Assembly (NCBI GenBank): GCA_001599915.1
Contig: BCIG01000005.1
Span: forward strand, 762,725 to 826,724
Direction: 5' to 3'
DNA: 64,000 nt
Source of the DNA: Symbiotaphrina buchneri
Taxonomy: Eukaryota; Ascomycota; Symbiotaphrinales; Symbiotaphrinaceae
Under the pieces are notes generated by a model. That model worked only from the letters and a program-made list of their open reading frames with translations. It had not been told where the DNA came from and made no database searches. Below, piece after piece: positions 11,730 through 21,787 of the stretch (position 1 is the stretch's first letter; each line of letters begins with the position of its first letter). The translations under genes were made by a program, and so were the position numbers.

Positions 11730-13280
11730 TCAGTCCTGCCTCCCAAACACATCGCGAACATGCTCCTGCACATTCGCACACGTATTCTCATCGCCCTGCC
11801 AGCTGCGGAACTTCTCTCCAATCTCACACGCCGTGAAGCGTATCTCCTCCCACAGCGCGCGCTCCACGTCGCTGCCCAGCCGCGACTCCACCTCCTCGCG
11901 GCTGCCCCATAAGCGGTGATGCACGCCGCTCTCCTCAAACTTGGCCGGTCCGTTGTGTTCGAACAGCGTCGCCGGGTTCATCTTTGGGAAGTTGGTGTGC
12001 ATGAAGAGAGGTGACGGTTCATTCTTTTCCTGTGGTTGGTTGCTGCTGTCGTCGCCACGCCGCCGCCGGATGTATGTAACTCGTCGCCGGATGCTGAGCC
12101 GGAAGTCATCGCTTGGGTCATACTGCAGCATGCTCACGCCGTGGAAGGCACGGGCTTCGTCGTCGTCGAAGTATCCGATCGCGTTGACGGGCGCCGAGAC
12201 TTGATAGTACTTGCTGCCCACTGCGATGGCAGCTTCGACAAATGTCTCCTTATCGCCTTCGCCGGCGGCGCCCTGCGATAGGAGCGGATAGTAGTACTCA
12301 GGTCCATAGTAGTTGTAATATGCTGACAGCAACAGTGCAGCATGGTGTGAGCGCTTCGAGACGAGAAGTTGGCCTGATTCGGTTGTTGGCCTGTCGGTGA
12401 GAGCCGGGACAGGTTTCTTCTGGATCTGATAGAAGTAGGGAGACGCGCTCGAGGCCCAGAAGTCTGGCCATGTGACGAGCCCGGTGGACAGGACCGGCTC
12501 GGTGGAGAAGAGGTGGTCTGGAGAGTGGATGGCTAGGTTATCGGCGTCGAGGAATAGGACTTCCTCGAATGAGGAGAAGAGGATGGAGAAGATTTTGTAT
12601 TGGTATTTCTCGATTTGTGCGCCCGCGGTAAAATCCTCGAGGACGACGCATCGAGCGTTCATGGCTGGGAGGACTTCGTCGCAGATGTATGGCTCGTACT
12701 CGTCTTGGTTCGCCAGGAAGAGCTCGACAGGCAGGGTGGACCCGGTCCGTCGCAGCATACGTAGAGAGACCATGAACACGGGAAGGTACATGCCTCCTGC
12801 TGTGGAAACGATTCCCTTCGTGTGTGGCCGGTATACCAGGCCGTGATCCCTTGTTCTGTTTATATATTCCTCATGTTTGGTCTGCATCTCCTCCATGGCT
12901 CCGTCTTGCATATACATCAGGTTCGGTCGTGCGGGCATTGGCTGCTCACGAGTAAAGCCCACGACATGAGCTCCATCGATACCCGGGAAGCGACCGGGTG
13001 GATCGCATTGTGGTTTCGAGTCAAGCAGGATCTGTGAAAACGAATCCCAGAAGTCAACGAATGGCTTTGTGAAGTTGAAGGCGTCATATGCAATCGGCCG
13101 TGGATTTGACGCCTTGTGTGCGAGATGCTCTGAGGCGTAGTTTTCAATGCGGTACCGGATGTTGGTGACCTGGTTGCGCAGGAGGTTGTTGCGAAAGTTG
13201 AGAAAACAGACGAGCAAAAGAAGAACAAGAACGACTTTGGACCAAAGAGCGGGAGAGACAGTCTGCGAGAGACCTGTCAT
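11730..13280 (-). CDS. GT71 alpha-mannosyltransferase (MNN2/MNN5 type)
   Basis: Single exon, 516 residues. A Golgi type II protein: short cytosolic tail, a signal anchor at about residues 14-29, then a luminal stem. Family blocks: GIVSTAGGMYLPVFMVSLRM (156-175), LPVELFLANQDEYEPYICDE, KYQYKIFSILFSSFEEVLFL and the DxD motif in LDADN (Asp245, Asp247), which binds Mn and GDP-mannose. MNN2-type enzymes add alpha-1,2-mannose branches to cell-wall N-glycans. The C-terminal part holds GYFDDDEARAFHG and LFMHTNFPKMNP, also family-like. An Arg-rich loop with a QPQEKNEP stretch near residue 400 is not conserved. Start chosen because the anchor follows directly. Confidence 0.92.
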   Translation of the reverse strand: MTGLSQTVSPALWSKVVLVLLLLVCFLNFRNNLLRNQVTNIRYRIENYASEHLAHKASNPRPIAYDAFNFTKPFVDFWDSFSQILLDSKPQCDPPGRFPGIDGAHVVGFTREQPMPARPNLMYMQDGAMEEMQTKHEEYINRTRDHGLVYRPHTKGIVSTAGGMYLPVFMVSLRMLRRTGSTLPVELFLANQDEYEPYICDEVLPAMNARCVVLEDFTAGAQIEKYQYKIFSILFSSFEEVLFLDADNLAIHSPDHLFSTEPVLSTGLVTWPDFWASSASPYFYQIQKKPVPALTDRPTTESGQLLVSKRSHHAALLLSAYYNYYGPEYYYPLLSQGAAGEGDKETFVEAAIAVGSKYYQVSAPVNAIGYFDDDEARAFHGVSMLQYDPSDDFRLSIRRRVTYIRRRRGDDSSNQPQEKNEPSPLFMHTNFPKMNPATLFEHNGPAKFEESGVHHRLWGSREEVESRLGSDVERALWEEIRFTACEIGEKFRSWQGDENTCANVQEHVRDVFGRQD

Positions 13281-13603
13281 CGTGAGTTGCAGTTATGCAA
13301 AACAGGCATCGATGACAGGTTTGAATTGTGAAGGCGAATGATGATGCTCAAGAACAGAAGCAAATTAGCAAACGTGGAAGGGGAAGCAAGGAATGTGCCA
13401 GATGACGAATATAAGAAGTGGGCTGTTAATAGAGGAAAGTACCGTCCGCGCCAGCGACACCTGGATGGGATCTCAACTTCCCAAGGTGTCGTGGGCAGAT
13501 CCTGCATTCCTATGGGAGGCACTATCGACGAAGGTGGCGCGCCCTTGCTGTTTCCGGTGGATCCAAGAACACGAAGGCTAAAGGAGGGAAGGTTAGAGGA
13601 ACC

Positions 13604-14368
13604 TTGGTGCTGTTCAGTAAGTTTAACCTGGCGAATCAAGCTCAGCAACCAAATATTGACAGCAACGGTGATACATTTCATCATCTGTCATTGATATACG
13701 GCGTTGATGGTGTAGATGTGGAACGAACAAATTGTCATCACTGCTTGGAGCGACGCGAATTTGTTGCAGAAGGAGCGGGACGGATCGTCGCAGGAAAGCT
13801 TAACAAGTCAACTGGACCCGCTTACTGGAAACGCGTCACCGAAGCGAGCGAATCGGGTAAGGTGGCATCCGTATCAATGGAACTTGAAGCACTCTCTGCA
13901 GCGAGCCTAAAGATGCATTCGATCACGACCATATCAGATACAGACACGGATTCAAATTCGATGAACCGTACGCTGAACCAGAGCGTAGATGGGCTCATAC
14001 GCCTCCAAGGGAAAAGAGGATCCGAATCATTTCAGATATTCTGTTCTTGCAACTTGACAGATGACCAGGGTTCCGGGACTCGAAGGCTTGCAGTCATACC
14101 GACGGCCCCCCTTTCCCACGTCTGTATGCCATTGAGTATTCGCCAAATGGCAGAAACTATATTTACTGTTGGAATCACTTGCTCATCGCTATCCTTTCTA
14201 TCCCAAACCGAGACTTTCACCCCAATCAAATTCATAAGCAACGTGCGCATGATAGATACTTGCCTTTGCGAGATGTCGAGGTGTGGTGATATTCCTACCA
14301 GATATTCCCCATTGGGCGAGTGTTGCATTCCAACATGTGACACAAGGCAGGAGCATCTTATTACTTAG
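13604..14368 (+). CDS. Uncertain 254-codon open reading frame
   Basis: A 765-nt frame without stops lies upstream of, and divergent from, the mannosyltransferase gene. A chance frame of this length is uncommon at this base composition. Against it: no known motif, mixed polarity, several Cys/His without spacing, and a 103-codon frame on the other strand (14032-14343) that looks about equally protein-like. I do not recognise a family. It may be a real orphan gene, a shadow of a minus-strand gene I could not build, or chance. Confidence 0.2.
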   Translation: MVLFSKFNLANQAQQPNIDSNGDTFHHLSLIYGVDGVDVERTNCHHCLERREFVAEGAGRIVAGKLNKSTGPAYWKRVTEASESGKVASVSMELEALSAASLKMHSITTISDTDTDSNSMNRTLNQSVDGLIRLQGKRGSESFQIFCSCNLTDDQGSGTRRLAVIPTAPLSHVCMPLSIRQMAETIFTVGITCSSLSFLSQTETFTPIKFISNVRMIDTCLCEMSRCGDIPTRYSPLGECCIPTCDTRQEHLIT

Positions 14369-15266
14369 GCTATTCTCGGGGATCACTTTTACAGAAACCA
14401 CACCAATTCCTTGGACATGGGATAATTCCCTTTTCTGGCGATGCAACCGTGCTTTCTCGGTCCGACCTGCCACACCGAGTCTGTATCACCATTCCACCTC
14501 CACCAGCCCAGCTTCCCAAGAGAGCTTAGTCGTGAGATCAGAATAAGCAGGTCATCCTTTGAAAGAGACATTTTGGCGTCCCGGTTGGACAGGAATTGCT
14601 AGTGCTGACATGAGCTTGGCGGAACCCACTCCCACCCCCGGTTAACGTTGCGCGAATATGCATGTGCTGGCCGTGGACTCACTGTTGGTGCCTTAGGGCT
14701 GAGATAATAGCCCGATTCCTCCGGGTTCGGACGATTTATAAACAATGTTCCAAAGGGGAGGACCCCAAACTCCAGAATACCTGATCTCAGCAAGTGATGA
14801 ATAAGAGGTTGCATACTTACAGGGGCGTCGACTCGATTGAAACGGGGGTTACGCACATATTTGGTGGTAAGCTATTGTGCTACCTTGAATGAAGATCTCA
14901 AGGATTTCTGTGACCGTCAGAACTACGCGGGATACCAGAACAGCATTTTTGGGGGCTGCTCAGATGACCCTTTGAAAACAAGCGCTTTGCCACTGGCTAA
15001 TGACGCCCATGAGTCTGTTTGACTGTTTGAATACATTGAGTGATTGATTGCGTATGTGTGATGCATTGTCCTCATCACAATTGACATTCTCTTGATTATA
15101 CAGGTGTCAAACAATAAAGGGCACACATGCAGACCATGGTGCTGGGCAACGGCTATGAAAGCGTCTGCATAGAAGGTATTTTGTACCCATTTGCAATGGA
15201 ACATCATCTGCACCACTTCAAGATCCAACCAGGGAGACTAATATAAGTACAAGGGAAATATTTCAG
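14369..15266. other. Intergenic or unrecognised first exon(s)
   Basis: About 900 bp. The first exon of the gene beginning at 15267 should be here, because the acceptor CAG at 15264-15266 joins a conserved-looking frame, but no candidate ATG exon gives the required two-base phase with a good donor. Nothing else is supported. Confidence 0.4.
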
Positions 15267-16287
15267 AAGAATTATCTACCGCAACGCGGAGCCCGAGAAC
15301 GCCGCCACAAGGTTCGTGGGTGTCGTTCGAGCAGCAGGAAGCGGCCAGAGGGACTTGCTGAAGGAAATACTCCTTGATTCTCTGCATGATACGGCCAAAC
15401 TCGAGCGTCTTTTCTACTCACAGTGGAAGCTTGTCGACGGTGAAACTCCTCTGCATCGACGAGAGAGCTTCGAATGGGTGCACCATGCCGATTTCACAAC
15501 CGGCCGCTTCAGCATCAGGACTTGGCTGCAGGAAGATGAAGCTGCCGCCGGGGGCCGGTCGACGGTCTCGACTTGCTGTAGGTTTGACGATTTGAAGTAT
15601 CTGCAGAGGTTTGACTGGGAGGACTTCAAATCGCTGCCCCAGAGTTTGCCTTTTGATCGCGTGTCTTTCAAAACTGCAAGAGTGGCGTCGTCTCAGACGC
15701 AGGTTGTAGGATGGCCTGAAGCACCAGAGCCATCCACAGCTACTACACTAGCATCCACTCTGCTCCAAGACCTAGCGCTCCAATGGAGGCATATGCTCTT
15801 CGAAACATCGCTGTCGCCAAAACTGGCACGAAAGTTTATCTCAGCCATCCTTCGCCTTTTGGTCTGGGATGTCGATGTCGACTACGCGGCTGCCTCGAGC
15901 CCAAATAGTGGTTACAAGGCACCGTTTATTGACAGTAGTTGTTTCCCATCATGGACCATCATCAATGATGCACAGATGTTCTGGTACCATGGCGTGCTGA
16001 TTGCACCTGTCGTCGAGGGCTTCGAAATGCCTGGAGTTGTGGAAAAGGCTCTGAAAGCTGTGCGTGAAACAACAAAAAGGCGGAATGATAAGGAAGATAT
16101 AACAGCACTTCTCCTTTCTCCTCATGCAGCCATTCTCTGCACGATGAGACACTTCAGACCGATATGTCTCACGGAGCCACAAGACCTGTACACATACCAG
16201 GTCCACCTGGCTCCGTCAGTCCCAGCCCGACATCCACCGCACCATCTCCAACAAAGAAGAGCACCCGCCTCGAGACCGTCACTCTAA
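15267..16287 (+). CDS. Hypothetical fungal protein, N-terminal part; gene model unresolved
   Basis: After the acceptor TTTCAG at 15261-15266 the frame reads RIIYRNAEPENAAT and on to RAAGSGQRDLLKEILLDSL, RFDDLKYLQRFDWEDF and ARKFISAILRLLVWDVDVDY, which looks coding throughout. No ATG start lies in this exon, so at least one upstream exon is missing. From about 16200 the frame turns to Pro/Arg/His-rich text while the next frame (16164-16805) becomes protein-like. I could not find an intron of correct phase joining the two without removing good-looking sequence. Possibilities: one gene with a frameshift, one gene with an unusual intron, or two adjacent genes. No function assigned. Confidence 0.5.
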
Positions 16288-16805
16288 CCGTCAACGACGC
16301 TCTCATCCGCAACCTCGCTGGCGTCTTCTCCTCTGCTGCTTTGGAACACGTCATTGCCTCTCCGCTTTCTAGGCTGCCTCTCGAGCTTCAGCGCAGCATC
16401 TACGACTACCTTGACCGACGCTCGTTCTTTGCCCTCGCGACTGCTTTTCCGGCGTTGATGGCTGAGTATCGACGACTGCCACTTTTTGACGGCACGAGGC
16501 GGATTGTGAGTGTGGAGAAAAAGGAGAAAGGGGATAGCAAGCAAGTTCATATTGGTCCTCGCGACAGTGCGCCTGTGGAGGAAGGTATAGCCAGGGATAA
16601 TTTGGCGGTGAGATTCTTGGGCAAGGAGGATACAGTGGTGTTCAGGAGAGAGGAGGTCCGCAAGTGGTGCTCTGGCTATTATATGCTTTGTTTCGAGGGT
16701 CCACCGATGGGTGTGGCCTATGCTGAGATTGGGAGCGGGTCGGATGAAGGTTTGCTAGGGAAGAAGGGGAGGGAGGAAGTGGAGAGGGGTGTTGGGGAGA
16801 TATAG
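16164..16805 (+). CDS. F-box-like protein or C-terminal part of the preceding gene
   Basis: 213 codons from an ATG at 16164. After a Ser/Thr/Pro-rich stretch comes SRLPLELQRSIYDYLDRR and SFFALATAFPALMAEYR, which matches the F-box pattern (LPxEl...I..yLd..s...la). F-box proteins bring substrates to SCF ubiquitin ligases; many short fungal ones have no known target. The frame overlaps the tail of the preceding open frame by 124 nt in another phase. It could start at this ATG as its own gene, but the overlap makes a single longer gene more likely. Confidence 0.5.
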   Translation: MSHGATRPVHIPGPPGSVSPSPTSTAPSPTKKSTRLETVTLTVNDALIRNLAGVFSSAALEHVIASPLSRLPLELQRSIYDYLDRRSFFALATAFPALMAEYRRLPLFDGTRRIVSVEKKEKGDSKQVHIGPRDSAPVEEGIARDNLAVRFLGKEDTVVFRREEVRKWCSGYYMLCFEGPPMGVAYAEIGSGSDEGLLGKKGREEVERGVGEI

Positions 16806-17935
16806 AATGGAATTCTTAGAGGTTGGACTGGGTAAGGAGCATGATCTGCTATGTCGAGCAATGGGATCGCGCTGTACAGTTTGAGAAACGTAGATTCAAT
16901 GTGAGCACGGGAAAGACAGGTCAAGGGTTCAAGACACGTTGTCGCTGATGATAACCCGTTTCCCACGCCTCAATTTACTCCCGAATCTCACGTAACACGA
17001 TCAGGAAAAGAAACCTTTTAAACGCCTCAACAAGCGGCCATATCATAACGCAGAAGGATATATGTATCATCCTTCGGTTAATATTTACATGCGATTATTC
17101 GATATTATTGGTTACAACAGAATGTTGGCAACTTTACCTTAAACGTAAGGTTAAAATTACCTTGCACTCCTGCACCCCTACCCCTGATCATTTCCGCTCC
17201 CGCCGACCCGCGCCCTAGACAGACCACAGCTGAAAACCTCGACCTCCCGCGCACCCAGCCTGACCAATTAATTCCCTTGATAAACGAGAAAACATCGCAC
17301 CAACCTTGAACGGGACGATCATGCATGATCAAAACAAGCTGTGCCGCCTGGGAAGGTGCCAGCTCATGTTTGCTGTTTCAGGGGTAGCAAGTAGTGATGA
17401 TGCTTTTCTCCCAAATCTCCGCCTGTTGACGGCAAGCTGGGGCTCACTACCTTAGCAGAGTACAAGCGCCAGCGAGCGTGCCGTCCCGGATGGCGCTCTG
17501 CTCGAGGCTTAGACTTTGCAGCAGCTGCAGATGCGCCTTTTAGGTATCGTACCGTATCCTCAATCTCTGCCGCGGCATCTTGGACGTTTCTACTCTCGCC
17601 TGTAGGGAGAGAGGAAAGCTCAACTCTGCTGGTTGGCCAATTACCTTGGAACAGTCCGAGGTTGTGTGAGGCAGACATGCTGCAGTGCGGCCTGAGAAGC
17701 GCTGGTGGCTTTGCAGTGTTGCTACTTTGGGAGATGGCGCGTTGACCGCCCGACCTGCAGTTCCGTACGAGGCTGTGACTGCACAGGACGGGAGATTGGC
17801 TGTCCATATAACTGTACAGCTATATATATTCTAGACTTCGTCCTCACCTACGACGCTGGCTGGCTTGTTGTGACTCGATTCGGTAAATCACTGCACACGG
17901 CATCGCCAACCTCATATTCGTATACGACAACGACA
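16806..17935. other. Intergenic; promoter of the GPI protein gene at right end
   Basis: No coding frame supported. A TATATATA run at 17821-17828 lies about 110 bp before the ATG of the next gene and is its likely TATA box. Confidence 0.55.
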
Positions 17936-19196
17936 ATGTCTTCCTTCCGACGGCTACTCTCCCCACTGACCCTAACCCTCCTCTCGCTCTGCCCACGCAG
18001 CCTCGCGGCGGAGACAATCACCATCTTCGGCTTCATCGATGGCGAGCCGCTCTATGCCTCAATGGTCACTTCTGTAAGTCTCCGCCTGCTCTCTGCTCCC
18101 TGCTTCCCACTTCCCACTTCCACCCACTAGCCGCGTTGTATTGTGTTGTGTTGTATTGCCTTGTGGACTGCTGTGTCGTGGATTGGACTGCCAGCTGACA
18201 ACTCTTCTCGATCAGGACGCGACAGCGACGAGTTACATGCTCGAATGCATCCCGACGCTGCCCGCATCGCCGTGTCTGCTGCCCGAAACGGCGATTCCCT
18301 ATGTCTCTGGGCCGTCGACGGTGTCTTATACGTACGAGACGTCGCCTTAGTGAGTCCTCCCCCCTCTCTCTCTTCATTCTCGCATCTATCGCCCACGTAC
18401 GCTAGCCCGCTCCTTGTAGTCGTATTTGTTATCTGTCTCTTTTTGCTGTCCTCTGCATTATCTCTGCATTATCTCTGCATTGCCTTTACCGTCCTTCCCA
18501 ATGTTCACTTTCCCATCGTCCAAGAGCCTTCCCCTCTCCCTTCTCCTCCCACCTAGCTAACCCCCCCTCTCTCTCCCACACAGCGCCGTAACAGTAACCT
18601 GCACCCTCTCGCCCAACGCCGCCTCCTGCTCACAAGACGGCGGCGTTCTGGGCGAAGGCACGACTTCGTACCCGCCCGACGCGTACTCCGTCCTCCTCGC
18701 TGTCGTCACGCTCACGGATAGCCTTCCTGTCCTGGGGAGTGCCAGTAGCACTACTACCCCTGGTGGGAGCGGCAGTGGCGGAGGAGGGGGGGGAGGGCTC
18801 GGTGCGGCATCAACGTCCGCCACGACTACAGCAGCAGCAGGGGCGTCGCAGACGGCTGCGACGGGATCGAGTCCGACGTCTACTGGTGCGCTGAACACTG
18901 CGGCGTCGAGTACTACGACAACGGCGGCGGGTGATTCTCCTTCCTCTTCCTTCTCTTCGACAAATTCTAGCTCGACGTCATCGGCAGCTCTTACATCGGC
19001 AACCTCGACAGGAACAACAACAGCAACAGGCGGGTCTGTCGTGGCGGCGGGTAGTTCGACAACAGCGTCTGCGACTGGGTCGGCGACGAAAACGGGCGCG
19101 GCGTCAAAGGCGCTGGGGGATGGCGTGCGGGCTATAACGGTAGCGTCAGTATTGATGGGATCGGGATTGATGGTGTTGTTCGTTGGAGTCTGCTGA
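17936..19196 (+). CDS. Ser/Thr-rich GPI-anchored cell-surface protein
   Basis: Three exons, 17936-18073, 18216-18349 and 18584-19196; phases agree and give 294 residues. A signal peptide (residues about 1-24, SFRRLLSPLTLTLLSLC...AA) leads into ETITIFGFIDGEPLYASM. The middle has four to six Cys (MLECIP, SPCLLP, VTCTLSP, ASCSQDGG), suggesting a small disulfide-bonded ectodomain. A long Ser/Thr/Ala/Gly linker with a glycine run follows, open to O-mannosylation, and the protein ends in a hydrophobic tail (ASVLMGSGLMVLFVGVC) as for GPI attachment. Such proteins sit in the membrane or wall; the precise role is unknown. The second intron (234 nt) is long and holds direct repeats of TATCTCTGCAT. Confidence 0.85.
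18451..18482 (+). repeat. Short direct repeat inside an intron
   Basis: CTCTGCATTAT occurs twice and CTCTGCATTG once, back to back, in the second intron of the GPI protein gene. It is slippage-type repeat DNA with no coding meaning. Confidence 0.7.
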
Positions 19197-19652
19197 GCGG
19201 CGGCGAGCTCTTTTTGATCGAGAGACGTACATGTTCTATCAGCATGAGCGCTGAGCTGAGCGGGCTGAGCTTAAGCCAGGCTGGGTTCTAGAGTGGTGCT
19301 GTCGAAGTCAAGAATGATTAATGATTAATGCCTATGGGATCATGGATGGCCAGTTTATGGCCCGGCTTGGGAAGTGGTCTTGAGCAGGGCCGTGCTGCTG
19401 CTGCTGCTAAAGCCTGCCTATATGCCCAGCTGGATGTGTGGTATGGACCTTGAAATGGGCAGTAGCTGTAGACAATGTGACATAAGCGGCAAAGGGAACG
19501 CAAGGTACTGCTAATGGAGCTTTTATTCGCGGTGATTCACTTTCATAAGAGGACCCTTTTCCGAAAAGCCAGACCATTTCCCTTCCCGGATCCTTCCGTT
19601 TTTTTGACCGTTCCTATTATCCGATAATACCATGATGTTATCACTACCACAA
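19197..19652. other. Convergent intergenic region
   Basis: About 450 bp between the 3' ends of the plus-strand GPI protein gene and the minus-strand MDR oxidoreductase gene. Short GCTG runs occur near 19390. Nothing coding seen. Confidence 0.55.
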
Positions 19653-20807
19653 CTACAGGTCGGCCACCTTGACAATGACCTTCCCTTTGGCCCTGTGGCT
19701 CGCGAGTCTGTCGTACGCCTAGCGAAACCGTCAGCATCTGCATTTGCAATCTGGATCCTTGCAGGCCGGTTCAAGATAAATCCAGCACCTGTCAAAATTG
19801 TAACTCACCTTGATGGCATCTCCAAATTCATATTCAGAATCAGTTATATTTTTCAATTTCCCCTGCGCGACAAGCTCGCTCAACGCCTCCACCGTCTTCT
19901 GATCCGGGTTCGCCGTAAAGGACAAGTAACGGCGCGGCGTGCCGCCCAGCCACGCAGGCCAAAGGCTGTTCTTCATGCCCTTCCACGCGAACGCCGCCAT
20001 CGCGGGGAACGAGTACTGCTCCATCATGGCGCCCAGAACTAGGAACGTGCCATCGCGCTTGAGGTACGCCGGCGAGCGATCGAAGAGCGTCTGCGTGCTG
20101 ACATTGTCGATGACGGCGTCGAACGGGCGGCTCTTGAATGTCGAGGCGAGGTGCGTCTCGAGCGGGGCCTGCGCGCGGTAGTCGATGACGGTGTCGGCGC
20201 CCAGGGATTGCACGAGCGGGACGTTGGCACCCGAGCAGGTGGCGACGACTTCGCCGGCCTCGCCGACGATCGCTTTGGCAATCTGCACGGTCAGCACGCC
20301 CACGCCGCCGCTGCCGCCGTTGATGAGCACGCGGTCGCCGGCCTTGACGCCGGCTTGCTGCAGCGATTGCAACGCGGTTACACCCGTGATGCCCAGCCCG
20401 CCCGCCTCGGCGAAAGAGATGTTGTCAGGCTTCAGTGCGAGCGTGTCATCTCCACAGATGAGGTATTCGGCCAGTGCGCCGCCGCCCTTGAGGGTGCGTG
20501 GGACGGGAAGCGTGCCCCAGACGGCGGCGCCGGTTGTGAGGCCGCTGCGCACGGAGGGCCCGGTTGAGACGATGGTGCCACTGAAGTCATACTCGGGGAT
20601 GGTGGGTGTTTTCCGGAGAAAAGCGGGACAAAGGGATATCAGCAGTGTGCCGACAGGGTTGAGGCCGGAGTGGGAGACGCGGACGAGGACTTGGTGTGGA
20701 CCTGGAGGGCCCGGGACCGGAACGGTAAGCTGCTTGAGGACTTTCTCGGGTGGCCCACGTGGGCTAAAGGTCCACGCGCGCATTTCTTGTTTGGTGCTGG
20801 ATGCCAT
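19653..20807 (-). CDS. Medium-chain dehydrogenase/reductase, quinone-oxidoreductase-like
   Basis: Two exons, 19809-20807 and 19653-19718, with a 90-nt intron; 354 residues. The N-terminal GroES-like half holds VLVRVSHSGLNPVGTLL and PEYDFSGTI; the Rossmann half has LINGGSGGVGVLTVQIAK (residues 161-178), the NADPH-binding loop of the zinc-less MDR group. The last exon reads AYDRLASHRAKGKVIVKVADL, the normal ending of this family (...GKVVI.V). No structural zinc cysteines are seen. Members reduce quinones or enals with NADPH; fungal relatives are often named zinc-type alcohol dehydrogenase-like or RTN4IP1-like. Substrate unknown. It is divergent from the amidase gene across about 980 bp. Confidence 0.9.
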
Positions 20808-21787
20808 TGTGAATTGTGATTCAAGGGTGTATGTGGACAGGGATGAAAAGAGGCGTCGACGATCTTGAGGTCAAGTGTATCAACAGTCGTCCTTGGAAGC
20901 TCGGCACGGAGTTTGTTTTCAAGTTCCGTCTACCGTCGTAGAGCACGCGAGCCCGGCACGCAATTTAGTCGAGACCGCAGCCTGGAACAAAGAAAGCGCC
21001 CAGAGCTGCTTGATAATCAGTCAAGAGAAACAAAGCTGTTAGGAAGAGGACGGTGCAGTGGAGAAACACGAAGCCTGGGGAAACAGTGCCCGGAGAGTTC
21101 TGTGGAGCTTCACAATCCCGAGTAGCGTCGAGCTTTTGGACAATCGGTGGACTGAAAGGAAGGTCCTTTGAATGCTAGATGAGGGTTGCACACCACTTAC
21201 TTCGTACTGCGCTTTGCTACAGACCACTAGGTGTTTCTGCTTTTCACTCTCTGAAGGGTGTTCCTTTGAAGCTGATGGCGAAATGACAGGATGCTGTACT
21301 GATGTTGTCGAGCATTGTCTTCCAGCCTGATGAGCTGGCTGAACTGTGCCGTGCCGTGCTGTGCCATACTAAGCCGTGCTGAGCTCTGCCTCAGTCGTGA
21401 TGTCACTGGTTCAGTTTTCTGACACATGAAAGGGTGAGAGCCAGCCAATCATCTGTAGGCGAGTGACACTGTACTTTGTGGGGAGTGGCAGCCAGAGCCA
21501 TAAGGAGAACAGGACAGTGAACGAGATCTAAGGTTAATCGGACCTCAATCTCCAGGCTGCAATTGGGTTTACAAGCTCTATGTTGCAACACTACTATCAA
21601 TGATAATGTTCTCGGAAGAGCATCCCGCGCAGCCCCTAAGATAGCATAAGCACTTAGAGCGGGCACTACTTCCCGCCCGGCGCTGGCCGATAGTCGGCCA
21701 AAGGCAGCGATGAAGAAATGAGCTCTGATAGCTGCACTCCCATATCTTGACCGTTCAATTATCCAGCGACAAGCACATTCCCTCACA
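20808..21787. promoter_or_regulatory. Divergent promoter region, MDR oxidoreductase / amidase, with GATA sites
   Basis: About 980 bp between two divergent genes. TGATAA occurs at 21011-21016 and 21601-21606 and TGATAG at 21726-21731; AGATAG and CGATAG also occur within about 150 bp of the amidase start. These fit the HGATAR core bound by fungal nitrogen GATA factors (AreA/NIT2). Binding is inferred, not shown. A run of GCCGTGC/GCTGTGC words lies at about 21340-21385. Confidence 0.45.
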
